A DNA stretch of 64,000 bases from Viscum album (taxonomy: Eukaryota; Streptophyta; Magnoliopsida; Santalales; Viscaceae). Of the stretch, positions 9,660-22,790 are shown piece after piece (the first letter of the stretch is position 1; each line of letters opens with the position of its first letter). A program made the position numbers and the translations under genes. The DNA lies in NCBI GenBank assembly GCA_963277665.1, contig OY728157.1, positions 362,466,067 through 362,530,066 of the forward strand, given 5' to 3'. The notes beneath the pieces are model-generated. The model was not told the DNA's origin, did no database searches, and saw only the letters and a list, made by a program, of their open reading frames with translations.

Positions 9660-11700
9660 TGATGGGGGACAGAAGATAGGGATTGTAGAAATCAGAAGCT
9701 CTGATGGATGAGTCGATGATTATGAATCATAAAAATTTGAAGCAACCTAGTCTAGGGAAAGATGATTTATCACGGGTAAGGTTTTCTACTAGTGAATTAT
9801 TCTTTCCTGGTCCTCAGAATTATGATTCCACTACTCACAACCATATTTAAATAAATAGTTTGATCTCCATTCTTGAGGAGGACCCAAGAATTTTTGAAGA
9901 GAGAATTGAATCTTGCAATAATTTTATCAGCACGCGGGTCACCTCCTAAGTGATCAATCAATGGATTCTACTCCAAATCTAAGGATTCAACAATTGGAAC
10001 ATAGTTTTTATTGGTATGAACTTTTACCATATTACCTTCTATTCATACGAGCTGAAATTAAAATCTTGGGGTTTTCAATTTGTAAACCTCAAGCCAGGGG
10101 TTCTACTATTTTAAAATTGTGATCCTTAGTCAGATTATTTTCAAAACAAGAACTCATTTGCAAAATATTGGATTCTTATCAATGGGATTAATTGGTTTTT
10201 CAATCACCCAAGCATACTCTGGGACATCTCCTTGGATGTAGGCCACCTGTCAAATTTGATAAATAAAACTGGGATGAAAATATATGGCCACTTTTCCTGA
10301 ATTTTAGTTGAGTTTGATCTCTCTATTCCTTTTGTTGAGATCTCCTTCTTGATTGTTGGTAATTTCAAGTTTGAACATGTGGTTTAATTTGAGCACATTC
10401 CTAATTTTTGTTTCAATTTTTCTAAATTTGGTCATGTCAAAAGAAATTGTCATATAGAACTGAGGAAATACAATTGAAAAATTATGGACATCCTTTTTAG
10501 AAATTTTAGTCTAAATTTCCAGAAATTATGTCCTCTGTAGCTATATATAGTAAGAAGTATGACACAAGGTTCCATGACATAAGGATGTTTCTCCTTCTTC
10601 TAGATAAGTTTCCTTTTTTCATGTTGTTTCTCAGAATGTATCCATGTTTGTTGGCATTCATCACAATAATTATGAGGGTGTGTTGCCTAATCCTTCAAAT
10701 GAAAATAGACTTTACATTCATTTTATTCCCAATATTGCCTCAATGGCTCGAGGGAAATCATGACTATCCAAATGTGGTGATGAAAGCAATTATATTCAAT
10801 GTATTGATATATATTTGGATCCATCCATCTTTTTGGAGGATTTGTTTCTCTCACAAGGTAAGTTGGAGGGTGGATCTATGATTTCCAAAAAAAATCCATC
10901 TACAGATAACTTCCAACAACATGGAAATATGAATTTGGTCTCTAAATTAGGCTGGTGTGAGGTTTTTTCTCATTATTAACACCATGATAATATTTTTGGT
11001 TCAATCTGCAGTAGATATTTCATCTACTAAAGACATCGGGAAAACTATTTCCAATAATCAAACTATGTTACCTGCATGTGTTGTAGATCCTTCATCTTCT
11101 ATGGAGGATGGGAAGGATTCCATGGAGAGTGTGCTAGGGTATTCCAAAAACAGTGTGCATTCTAATTTTTTTTTTGCTCGACTCCATCAATTCTCTAGAT
11201 TTTTTTGCATTATACATGGAAATTTTATAGTGGAAAGGTACCCCTAGATTAAAGGATTCTATATATAATACTCCCCACCTCCTCTGATGATTGAACAGGA
11301 TTCCAAATAGGACATGAAATGTGGATATCCCTCAAAATAGGATATAATGATAGACAAGTCTTTAAGGGATGAGACAACTATTATTGGTGACGTGAATGAT
11401 CTTGAGTTAAAAAATGATCACATTGGCAGTCAAAACACTAATGGGGATGATGAAACCTTAGCCACGGACAATTGAGGTGGTGTGTGGCAAGCTCTGAAGT
11501 AGTGGATAAGAGGAAGAATCCCAATATGTCAAAGTTGTTACCATGGAAGGGGTGGACAAAATCAAGGATGAATTTTTTGTTTCCTTTGGAGGTGGTTTTG
11601 TCACTTGTACCTACAAACTCCTATTTCAATGTTTATGTGCTTTCTATAATAATTTTTTTGTGATCATGGATTTATCCATGGTTCAAAACATTATGGTAAA
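9660..11700 (+). pseudogene. LINE (L1-type) ORF1 remnant
   Basis: The best part, 10200-10455, reads as the end of a DUF4283-like region (VEFDLSIPFVEISFL) followed by a CCHC knuckle, C-FNF-SKFGH-VKRN-C at 10409-10450. The second cysteine of the knuckle is phenylalanine. Weaker LINE ORF1-like reading extends on both sides, through many stops and frame changes. No reverse transcriptase or endonuclease ORF2 was recognised downstream, so this is a fragment or heavily decayed. In L1 elements this protein binds the element RNA. Outer limits are approximate. Confidence 0.6.
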
Positions 11701-11799
11701 AACTTTTAATAAAAATATTATTAACATATTTATAATTATCATATTTATATTCAAAAAATAATGTTCATTTATATACATTAATTAAAAAATTCATGTATA

Positions 11800-11850
11800 A
11801 AATTAATATATATATGATATATTAATATATATATATATATATATTAATAA
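11800..11850. repeat. (TA)n-rich tract
   Basis: About 50 bp of almost uninterrupted TA dinucleotides and ATTAATAT motifs within an AT-rich spacer (about 11690-11870). Confidence 0.85.
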
Positions 11851-11995
11851 TTCAAAAATATATACCTAAGAGGTTTATTCCGAAGCAGAAGCCTCTGAAC
11901 ATTTATTAAAAAACAATAAAAAGCAACAAGTGAGAAATATGGAGGATGGGGTCACACAATAAGCCCACATCCAAATAGAAAACAATGGGGCATCA

Positions 11996-12193
11996 CTACC
12001 CAAAACCATCATCAGAATCATCTCCCTCATAAACATATTCCCATTTAGATTGCCAACATTTTGGATTGAGAATCATAGAGTACATCCTCTTGATCCTTTC
12101 TTGCTCCAGCGTGAGCTGGGCCTTCGAAGAAGACCTAGTGGAGATTTCACGCCCTTGTGTATGATCGCACCCATGTCCATGGCCACGAACATT
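11996..12193 (-). pseudogene. unidentified C-terminal coding fragment
   Basis: On the minus strand about 65 codons are open up to a TAG at 11996-11998. The frame starts in a GHGHG segment, passes a serine/arginine-rich patch (STRSSS) and a charged helix-like part (LEQERIKRMY), and ends in an acidic tail (EGDDSDDGFG). The composition looks like the C-terminus of a transposase or RNA-binding protein, but I do not recognise the family. Nothing coding is apparent in the rest of 11870-12630. Confidence 0.3.
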
Positions 12194-13225
12194 TAGATTA
12201 CTCCCTAATTTATTTTTTTATTGAGGAAATTCCTAAAAAGGATGGCTTGATGTATCCTAAACAATCAAAGCCTTTTCCAGGAAACCTATATCAGGTCCCA
12301 GTACCTACACCTCATTTAGACTAGAAGGCTCCCCTACCAGCTTAGAAAGAGGATCTGACTACACTTGATGCACCATGGGAACAGGAGGGGTCTACCCATG
12401 AATATATGATCTATACTTACAAAACAAATCTATTTAAATGAATTTCTTAATAATTTTTTTAATTTCAAATTTCAATTCTAAAATTATAAATTTATATGAT
12501 TTTTTTAAAAAGTATTAATGAAATAATATATTTATTTATTTATTTATTTATTAAATTATACAAACTATATTTAAATAATAAATATATTTATTTTAATTAT
12601 AATTATTTATTAATAAAGATATATATTTATAATTATGTCACAAATCGACCCAACGAGGCTCGAGCCATATCTACCACAAGCCCGCCTCTATAAGTCAGGG
12701 GGTGGTGACAAACATTGAAAGGCATAACCTAAATGGGAGGAATTTTCCTAATGTATTTGTACACACACACCCGACCATATCAATGCAGAATTGGAGAGGA
12801 ATAATAATAAAATGATGACAAATCTAGAATACAACTATGCATACAAAAAAATCTAGGGTGTAAAATATTACGATAGTGAAAAATTAAAGTAAAGGGGGAA
12901 AACAAACTCCCAACCAAAAAGATGTCTCAACCTAAAAAAACTATAAATGATAAGTACTGATATTGTCTAGCTCTTAATCTCCAAGCTACGACCACCATAC
13001 GGGGTCCAATGTACCAAGTATCCAAATGCTCTTTTATAGCCACCACCGACCTGTTTGTTGTATGCATAAGACACAATATGTGGAGGAAAAGCCCATGCAG
13101 GGGTGAGTATATATATAGTAGGATTCCTTAAAAGCTAAAGGGGGGGAAGTAAGATATACAATAGGAATAGATAGACAACTCAACCCAAAGAATGATAGTG
13201 AATGGAATCAAACAAAATGGATTCA

Positions 13226-13252
13226 GATACATACATATATATATATATATAT
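13226..13252. repeat. TA/TACA microsatellite
   Basis: ATACATACATATATATATAT-type tract inside the left LTR of element 2. A similar tract is at about 15550-15576. Confidence 0.85.
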
Positions 13253-13439
13253 TCTCAAACCAAATAAAGAAAAATGAGTAAGAAGGGGATATTCATCTAA
13301 CAATCTAACCTAAGAAAATAGTGCAATTAGTTCCAAAAGTAAATTAACAATTCCCACCATCTTGCATGTCTGCCTAGCAGAAAACATCGAAGTTAAGACA
13401 CACCTCTACAATATGCCACACATTCGAGGGGAACAATCT

Positions 13440-13830
13440 ATAATTCGAAGACTCATTCCCTTGTAAAATAAGAGGGACCTACTCAATTAAATGTATAGGG
13501 GCCATGCCCAACCCAACTGGAGGGTGGCACTCTAGTAGTCGGTAGAGGACCCATGACTATCCAAGATGGAGGGTGACACTCCAGTATCCAAGGACCCATT
13601 TTTTATACAATAGGAGGGTTACACTCGACTAGAAAATAGAGGACCCATTCCTTGCCCAACGGGAGGGTGCAACTCTTGTAGTCGAGGACCCATGACCATA
13701 CTCAAAAGGAGAGTGACACTCAGTGAATTGATAGAGAACTCATGCCATATCCCAGTCGAAGGGTGACACCCTATAAGTAGATAGAGGAATCATACCCGAC
13801 CTAAGTAGGAGGGTTCCACTCTAAATCCCA
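13440..13830. repeat. LTR minisatellite, element 2, ~45-50-bp units
   Basis: GAGGACCCATG-like landmarks recur at about 13545, 13590, 13639, 13684, 13733 and 13784. Between them lies GGAGGGTG(A/C)CACTC. The matching array in the right LTR is at about 21300-21640. Confidence 0.8.
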
Positions 13831-15639
13831 TTGTGATCCTTCCATATCATTTTTTCCATTGAGTGTCACCTAAAGAATCATCACATTGTGAAAATATTAC
13901 ATCATATCTAAAAATCTACTAAGAAATCCACAAATGTATTCTATACATAAAAACCTCAGGATAGTCTACACCCAGGCCAAAACTTAAGTCCAAATGAAGA
14001 AGAAATGAGAGGTTAATGTTTCTTCAAAAGGTTAGAAGGGGTACATGACATCTGAGGGGACCCACATGGCATGTGGTCCCACACCATCACATGGTTGTGT
14101 TTCTTCCAATACATATATCACTACCCATGTAGGGATACACAACATTTAGATGGTCTACATGGCATGTCTGATCCAATCGGGGTCCTGCCCATGCTCTGTA
14201 ACTGTGTCCGTGTATCCAACTCGTGTTCATGTACTTCAGAACACGACAAGGGACAAGCCATTCCCATACCCATGTACTTCTAGACTATAAAAAGGGTCAC
14301 CAGTACAAGGTCACCTGGTATGTGGTAGCCCCACATGACATGTGATAATTATAATTTCTTGAAAACCATAGTTATCATAACCAACACATTACATGTCTTG
14401 TTTTCTTCAAGCTACGCGGTGAGTCATTGGGTTTTTGGAAGATTTTACATATTTTATCCATAATTACATATTTGGACTCACCACCACATATATCACCTCC
14501 ATGCCTCCAAAAATCAAAGTATCATTCCACTGCTTATTGATTTCTTCGAATCGACGGCCAAAAATTGGATTTTTATTGCTTAGATTTTTTTGAACCCACA
14601 CTTAGTCGTGCCACACCTCCTCTTATTTTGATGTTAGAACAAACAATAAATCACCCAAAACCCACAAATCATTTTATTCCATGTCTATTTCTTTGTTCCA
14701 TTAATAGCACGTGAGTCTGTTGTGAATCTGGGGGTCTGATCGGGCTCGGTCCTACCAAGTAAGGGGGAATCACGACCATGAGGTCCAACAAAGATTAAAA
14801 AAATAAAGAAGGAAGAAATACAAATGAAAGAGGGTTTAAAACCCATTGGAAAATATTTCATTTCATATAGATGGAACTGGTATGATCCTAGGTGAGAAAA
14901 CAATTGAAAATAAATTAAATCTATAAATGGTGCATACAATAACTTATAGTTGGAGTAGATCAAAGAAAGAGATTATCATACTGAATTAATTTAATCAAAA
15001 CTGAAATAATACATGAATTGATGAGTCCTTTATAATTTTAGATAATTATTTACTAAATAAAATTTTATTCATTGAATGAGAGAATTTATTACATTCACTG
15101 CATATAAATCTTCCTAGATCTAGACATTCTTCATCGTCTTAATACAATTTTTCAGTGGAGGAGAGGTAGAATGTCTCTCGATGATCTCGTGGAAAAGAGG
15201 ATAACCCTTAGAAAATACCCATAAGGATGTATTTATAAAAAAATCCAACTATTTTAATTTAAATTAAACAAATAAACCTAATTATTTATTTAACTAAATG
15301 CACCCACCCACGACCTATTTTGTCCGAACATCTCGTGCTGACTTATATTAGGTCATACCAAGGGTAAGCCTCACATTCCAGACTCAACAGTGGTCTTGGA
15401 TTTCTGATCTGATGTTCCATTTAATATATATCTCATTTACATTAAGAAATAGTGTGTGTGTGATATAAAATATATTTCATATTTTTTTAAAATGAATTTC
15501 GAGAACACAAGGCCTCAGAATCGCATGTCATCTCAATGAATGGATCCAAAACATATATATACATATATATATATATATTCAAAAGTCTTATAGGGATAAA
15601 ACAAGGTCTCTACATAATTCCAACATTCAATATCTTTAA

Positions 15640-18600
15640 CCATGAAAAGAAAAAAAATATCAGGATACTGATCTCGCATTTGACTCTCCCACTCCTAGGA
15701 TATCTCAAGATAATTCTCAGGCTGCCCCAACACGTAAATCCAAGGTATGGTTCATCCATTCTAGGTATTCTTCTATCGATCCTTGATCACCCCCAAGTGC
15801 TCCGTAATGGTATCTACATCATCGATGCCCATCTCTCTCGATTCATAACATTCATGGGGTCATGCAAATATACCATCAACAATGACGCATGGAATACGTC
15901 AGGCACCCGCTCAAACAGTGGGGGTAGGGAGAGGTAGTAAGAAACCCCACAAACCCTATATAAGATCTCAAATGGCATGGTAAACCTTGAGGATAGATTT
16001 CCTCCCTAGTAGAATCTCCACAATCCTCATCATGAGGAGACTCTAAAGAAAAAATGGCCCCCTATCTCAAACATTAAGTGCCTATGATGTCAAATTTCAT
16101 AAGATTTTTACCTACTCTGGGATGTCTGAATCTACTCACAAATGACCTAGACCTTATCTATCATCACTTGTACCATATTTAGACCCATAATATATGTCTC
16201 TACATTCTCTATCTAACATAAGGGCGTCCTGTACGGTCTCCTGTATAGGGCCTCAAAAGACTTCATGCCAATAGTAGAGTGGTAGCTATTGTTGTGTGAA
16301 AACTCTACCAAGGTAAAGTGAACCTCCAAACTCCAAACAAAGTCAAACATGAAAGACATCAGCATATCCACTAACACCAAGATTATGTGATCGGTCTGAC
16401 CATCTATCTAGGGTGAAAGGTTTTACTCATCCCCATCTAGTTATCGAATGCATCTTGTAGGCCTCTCCAAAAAATGGGACATGAACCATACATTACGGTC
16501 CAAGATAATATTTGTGGAAACCCTTGAAGGTAAAACAATCTCCTGTACAAGAATCTTCCAAAAACTATCTACTAAACTATACTTCATGATAATAATGAAG
16601 TGTTCAGACTTTGTGAGTCAGTCGACTATAACACATATAGAATCATGGACTTAGGCTTTCCGTGGAATCCCTATCATGAAATCCTTGGATATTTCATCAC
16701 ATTTCCGCTCCCAGATCTTAAATTTTCTACAACAACCCTACCAAAACACAGTGCTTAGCATTTATCTGTTGACGTGTGAAATTAAGAGAAGAACTCACCA
16801 TTATCTATCTTTGTTTAGGCCCCAAAACTACTAATAATGGACTCTTTACATATTCCCCACATATGAATGTATATCTAAATGATAATTGTGAAGCTCCCAC
16901 ACCACCTCTTCCCACATCATGCCTAGGACCATATTCTGTCCCTTGAAAAGTATGATGTGATTCCCTCATTTATAAAATTCATCAGGTAAGTCTCCTGAGG
17001 ACATCTGGTAATGAAATACCTCACATTTGATGTCTCCCAACTAAGACCCTCTCACCTAATGAAGGAGCAGAGGATTCAACAACATCAACTGAAGAAAAGT
17101 TACACACACTTTCTCAACTGGGGTCATTTGTAGGGAAGCCAGAACTCAGAATACTCCCACACTAAATGAACCTATGAATTCTTAATAAGGTAATATTATA
17201 CCATCTTTCCCTTACTCATAGTATATACTATCTTAAATTCATAGTCCTACGGTAAGTCCAACCAGCATTGATGTCTCAGTTTTATGTCTATTTAGGTTAA
17301 TACATACTTGATAACTTGATAGTCTGAGTATAACATGAAGTGATCTCCTAGAAGATAGTGTCTCCACATCCTCAAAGTAAAGAATATATCTTCAAACTCT
17401 ATGTAATGAGAAACATAGTTTTTCTCATGGTTTTTGAACTACCTCAACTTGTATAAAATAATTTTATGTTGCTACATCAATGCGCAGTTGATACCATCTC
17501 CTAAGGAATCACAATATACTATGTACTCCACACCCTCCTCTGATAGTCTCAAAATAGAATCACTCATCAGTATCAGCCTCAACTCCTTTAATTCCATCTG
17601 TAACAACCCATTTTATGTAAATGGATTCCATATTTATATCAAGGTGGTCAAAGGGGATGAAATACGGAATAATTCTACCACAATCCTCTTGTAGTACCCT
17701 TCCAATCTAAGAAAACTCTACATTTCTATCATGATCTTGGGTGGATCCCAAGAAATCACAGTATCAATATTCACTAGTTCTAGGGCCAAACCATGCTCAG
17801 AAATGAAATTCCCTAGAAAGTGAACCTCATGAACCCAATAACATCATTTCAAGATCTTTCTATAAATCTGGTGTTCCCAAAGTAAATCTAGGACCATTAT
17901 CAAGTGCTTTGAATCTCCTTCTATGACGTAGATTATATTAGTATATCATTAATAAAGAAAACCAAAAAATGTTCTAATTATGACTATAATATCCCGTTCA
18001 TAAAATCCATAAACACAGTTTGGAATTCTTCACACTAAAGCGAATCACCCAAAAATCATATTGTCCTTAGAAACATTGGAATTATATCTTAAGAATATCA
18101 GCCTTCCGAACTCACAACTAGTGGTAGTCGGACTAGAGATTGATCTTTAAGAACCATATTGCACCTTGAAATTGGTCAAAGAGGTCCTAAATCCTTATAA
18201 AGAGGCACCTTTTTTATTATCTCCTGATTTAGGATAAGATAATCCATTAAAAGTTGAAAGCTCCCATCCATATTTTTCATGAACAACATTAGAGCTTCCC
18301 ATGGGGACAATCTGGGCCTGATAAATCTCTTCTTTTGAAGGTCTTAGAATTTCAACCACAGCTCCCAGACCTTGATAGGGGTTGTCTCATATTCCACAGA
18401 AGATATCATAGTGTTCTAGGTATTCAAGTTGATACAAAACTCCATCTCTCTCCTCAAAGGTAGTCATGAAATGTCCATTGGAAATACATCCATAAAATCA
18501 TCCATGACTAAAGGAATCTGGATTTTTGAAGAGCCTATTGTACCAAGGGATACATTATCCAACTAATGGGTGATGGGATATATACTCCTAATATAAAAAC

Positions 18601-20260
18601 TCACTCATCCCTCCATGATATTCCTCTCACCCACAAAGGATAATCCCCTCCTATCATTGTAAATGTATCTAACTTGTTTGTGGTGACAGTCAATCTGTGC
18701 TCAAATTGTGGAAAACCAATCTATACCCAAGATGATATCAAAGGGTTACATTGTGATTACTAAAAGGTACCATGTAAAACTCTCTCCAACAAGATATAGT
18801 TTACACTATTGGAAGATAAAAGTTACAGAATATGTTTTCCCTATAGAAACCTCAAGACATTTCTATTGGGTTAGTGCCTCAACTAGGAGCTCCAGATCTT
18901 GAACTAGAATTAAATAGATAAATTAATAACTCCAAATCATGTCAAATAATTATAATTCAAGAGTATAATAAATAAATATTGTATCTATAATCATCTCATG
19001 TGTCACTAAGTTGTAAGCATCCATATCTTATAGTTGTATGTGACCCTGACCGTCAACTCCTTGATCCTGGCATGGGTTGTATGGGGTGGTGGTGGAAGGA
19101 TCTCATATCATCATCTACCATACACATCTCCTTCTCTTATATATCCACCCACTCCTCTTCCATTTCCACCTCCTTAGGGTACACCCTTTACTTATTTGGG
19201 ATATCCCTAATCACAGTTCTTCCTTTATCATCGTGGTTCGTCTACTATCTGCCTACGCTCCTTAGTATTTTTGGTTGGGTAGCCACTCACCATGTGGCCT
19301 TTCCCATAACACGAATAAAACTTACCCTAACATGGTTTCATGGGTACTCTCTGATTTTCCTAACCACACTCTCAAGTCCAATCCTGGAAAGATATCCTAT
19401 GTTGAGATCCTTTTGATTGATGTCTGCTAGCTACTGCAGATGAATAAACTCTATAAATCACAGTGCCAGCTCAATCTTCCCATAATCCCTCAGATAGGAA
19501 GAAATGTATCACAAGTTCCCACTCCAACATCCTAGTATGGGTGGAAATGCACGAGGGTACCACACTAGCATAGATCTCTCTATAGAGTCCCTCCTTAAAC
19601 ATCCATGCTTGGAAATAGCCATCTTGGATCATGTCAAGGGTGTACCATGTAAGGTCTATAATAATCATTGTATACTCACCAACTATAATTCCTCCCTTAT
19701 ATAGCTCTAGAGGCTCTTAAATATGAACTGATCACAAGTTGGAGGGGTATTACTCGTCATGAAACAACTTCTAGAAGTCGGGTCATGCGAGTGTTGAATC
19801 CTGGTGCATATTGGTTACAAGACTCCACCAGCACCCATCTGATCCAGGAAAAAGGATAGTTGTAAGCGCAACCACCTGATATGTTATTATCCTGATGAGA
19901 AATAAAACTTGGAAAGATGACTCTAGAAAATCCTCCACTACCTGGTGAATTGGCTCACTACGGAACCTCAATGGCCTCTAAAACTAGAACTCACATAGTG
20001 AAATAAGCCGATATGCATCCTCAACCTACCCTACTGGTATTATTTGTTGATCAATAGATGGGGGTGCCACTACCTATCCACCAAGAGGATGGATCTCAAG
20101 ATATGTGTCCTGAAATGATTCATCAAAACTCATCGTATTTTCTTCAAGATCTGAAAATGGTAACCTGGCTGGCAGTCACCATAGAGGCATCCTAAAAATT
20201 TAATCAAGACGTACCACGGTCAAATGAGAATATATATATAATGCAGAGTTGACTCAATAA
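15640..20260 (-). pseudogene. gag-pol remnant of element 2
   Basis: Read on the minus strand with many stops and frameshifts. From the 5' end of the element: gag-like reading (~19370-20200), a zinc-knuckle remnant ending CYGKGH near 19280, protease and RT region (~17500-18750), RNase H (~17300-17500), integrase with CQQINAKH near 16755 and NNSYHSTIGM near 16280, then an integrase/chromodomain tail with GPFEIL-like and PDVFHASLL segments (15650-15980). The order is standard gypsy. No segment keeps a long open frame, so it has been inactive for a long time. Confidence 0.75.
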
Positions 20261-20502
20261 GGACAATCAAAGACTCAATCCTATATGATCCATGTACTAT
20301 TGGTCCTAGAAAGCAATGTCTCAGTGTTCTGAGTCAACTGGAAGGTATTTAAGGTCCCATTGAATAAATACATTGGTCATCGTACCAACACTAGATTCCA
20401 AGACCTAAAAATGCACTCAAAACACTGTGACACTATTTCTATAATCCCATACAAATCCTTTTAGGGGTAATACTCCAAAAATCATCCCAAGTATTGAGCT
20501 AC

Positions 20503-20512
20503 TTTGATACCA
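20503..20512 (-). other. primer-binding site of element 2
   Basis: The minus strand reads TGGTATCAAA, three bases from the LTR start at 20516. It matches the initiator-Met PBS of element 1 except for one G to A change. Confidence 0.75.
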
Positions 20513-20515
20513 ACC

Positions 20516-22790
20516 TATCACGACCCAACCCAATAGGGCTCCAACCACAAATACCCCAAGCCTTCCTCCATAGGTCATGGGTGGAGACAAGTGTAGAAAC
20601 ACACAAACTAAATGGGAGGATTTTTTCTAATGTACATGCATTCACACACCTGATCATATTAATCTATAAGTATAAAGTAATACTAATAAAAATATTAAAT
20701 ATCTAGAACATAACTATGCATATGAAAACCTCTAGGGTGTACAACATTACGATTATAGAAATGGAAATTAAGTGGTAAAAATATATTCCCAACTAAAAAT
20801 ATGACCTAACTAACAAAACTAGAATGTTAAAGTATTGAGAGTACCTAGATCATGATATCCAGGCTTCAACAACCATATGCAGTCCAATGAACCAAGTATC
20901 CTTATGCTCCTTTATAGTCCCTTTCAACCTATATGTCATCTACATAAGACATGACATGTGTGGGAAAATCCCATGTAGTGGTGAGTATACACATACCCAA
21001 TAGGATTACCCAAAATTTGAAGGGGGTATTAAGATACATGATAGGAATAGATAGATAGCTCAACCCAAAGTAGGAAAGTAAATAGAATCCAACAACATGG
21101 ATAAAGATATATATACTCTCAAACAAAAGAACCTAAATAAGGGAGAAGGGGATATCCATATCGCAGCCCAGCCTAGGAAGATAATTCCATTAGTTTTTTA
21201 ATTCTATCAATGATGACCAGTATCTCATGCATCTTCTTAGTATAAAACATCCAAGTCAAGCCACACAATGAAACTGCACCACACAGTAGAGGGGCACAAT
21301 CTCTAAGTAGAGGACCCATACCCTTGTAAAACATGAGGGTTACACTCATGTAAATGGAAGAGTAATCTTGCTCAAACCATATTGAGGGTTTCACCCTAGT
21401 AATCGATAGAGGACCCATGCCCATCCCAACTGGAGGGTGCCACTCTAGTAGTCTAGGACCCATGACCTAATACAACAGGAGGGTGCCACTTAGATAGAAA
21501 ATAGAAGACCCAATACCTAACTAGGAAGAGGCTTCCACTCTCATGGTTGAGGCCCCATTCCCTGACTTTGTGGGAGGGTTACACTCAATGGATAGATAAA
21601 GGACTCATGCCCTATCCCGTTAAAATGGGGCCGATTTTAATCCCCTCATGATACTTCCAGACCATTGTTATCATTGAGAATCACCTAAAGAATAATATCA
21701 CATATAAAATCTTTCACTGTATCTCAAAATCCACTACAGAATCCATAATCGCATTCTACATGGAAAGATATACATGATAGCCTACTCACAGTCCAAAATA
21801 TGAGTCCAACAAAAGGAGATATAAGGGGTCTAAGTTTCCTCAAATAGAAAGAAGGGCCACACGGTGTGTGAGGAGAACTACACAATGTGTGACACTACAA
21901 CATTGCATGATTTTGTCCCTTAAAATGCATGGTTCACTTACCATGTTGGGATACATGGCGTGTAGAGGGTCTAAACAGTGTGTCTGAGCCATACAGGGTC
22001 CTAACCATGCACATTCGCCATTTCCATTTATGAATCTCATGTCCAAGTACTTTGGAACCTGGTGTGTTCCTGGCCGTTCTTGTGCTTGTGTAATCTCCTA
22101 GTACATGTTGGGTCCCCAGCACATGGTAATACAAAATGTGGGGGTATCATATGTAATTTTATACTTATTAATTTTTAAACCCTACCCACAACATCCAAGG
22201 CCCTACACGTCGTGTGTTCTTCGAACCACAAGACATGTAGTCGAGTTTTTGGTAGATTTTATACATCTAATATGGTGTTCAAGATCTGGAATTTCTACCT
22301 TAGATATCACCTCCTTGCCTTCTAATATTTAAGGATCTTGCCTATGTTCATCATTTCCAACCATCCAATGGCTGGAAATTGGATTCCCATTACTTTCTTT
22401 CAATTTCATTCCAACCCACATGTATCCATGTCATGGCTCCTCCAGTTTGGATTTCATAACAACTAATTAATCCCCCACATGCCTCAAATAATCTGATTTC
22501 TTCCTCTGTTCATCATTCCATTCATAATATGTGAATTCTTCATGAATCTAGGGGTTAGACCGGGCATGGTCCCACCCGAGAATATTTAATCATGAATCCA
22601 TGGTCCAATGATGATTAACGCGAAGAAAAAAGATAGAAAGGAACAAAAAAGGGTTAATAATCATTGTTAAAGATAACTTGTCCAAAGGATACAACTAGGA
22701 TGATTGGGGATGAGAAAAAAATTAAAAAATAAACTAAATATATACATGGGCGCATGTAATAATGAATCAATTTTGGACCCTGAGAATAAT
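20516..22790 (-). repeat. 5' LTR of element 2 (right end lost)
   Basis: It starts TATCACGACCC, where a TG to TA change has damaged the terminal dinucleotide. It carries the minisatellite (~21300-21640) and decayed ACACGGTGTGTG motifs (~21855-22220). Similarity to the left LTR stops near 22790. Confidence 0.65.

Larger units (their letters stand above)
12636..15614 (-). repeat. 3' LTR of element 2 (right boundary approximate)
   Basis: It starts TGTCACAAATCGACCC, matching TATCACGACCC at 20516. Landmarks shared with the right copy include the GTCCAATG/CCAAGTATCC block (~13010 vs ~20885), the GGACCCATG minisatellite (~13440-13830 vs ~21300-21640), and the region near 14440-14960 (vs 22250-22785). 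The end at 15614 is inferred from CTCTACA just outside the end of the chromodomain, by analogy with element 1. The last ~650 bp have no visible partner in the right LTR. Confidence 0.6.
12636..22790 (-). mobile_element. Ty3/gypsy LTR retrotransposon, element 2 (old, heavily decayed)
   Basis: Related sequences at 12636-14965 and 20516-22790 flank an internal region with gypsy gag, protease, RT, RNase H, integrase and chromodomain remnants on the minus strand. PBS-like TGGTATCAAA lies next to the right LTR. LTR copies align only patchily, so this is the oldest gypsy element here. The far right end was not found: similarity fades into AT-rich sequence near 22790, so the 5' LTR is truncated or unrecognisable there. 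Confidence 0.82.

Noticed and set aside
19000..19416. 138-codon plus-strand hydrophobic ORF as a membrane protein gene
   Set aside because: It is antisense to the element 2 gag and zinc-knuckle region, and hydrophobicity follows from reading the opposite strand.
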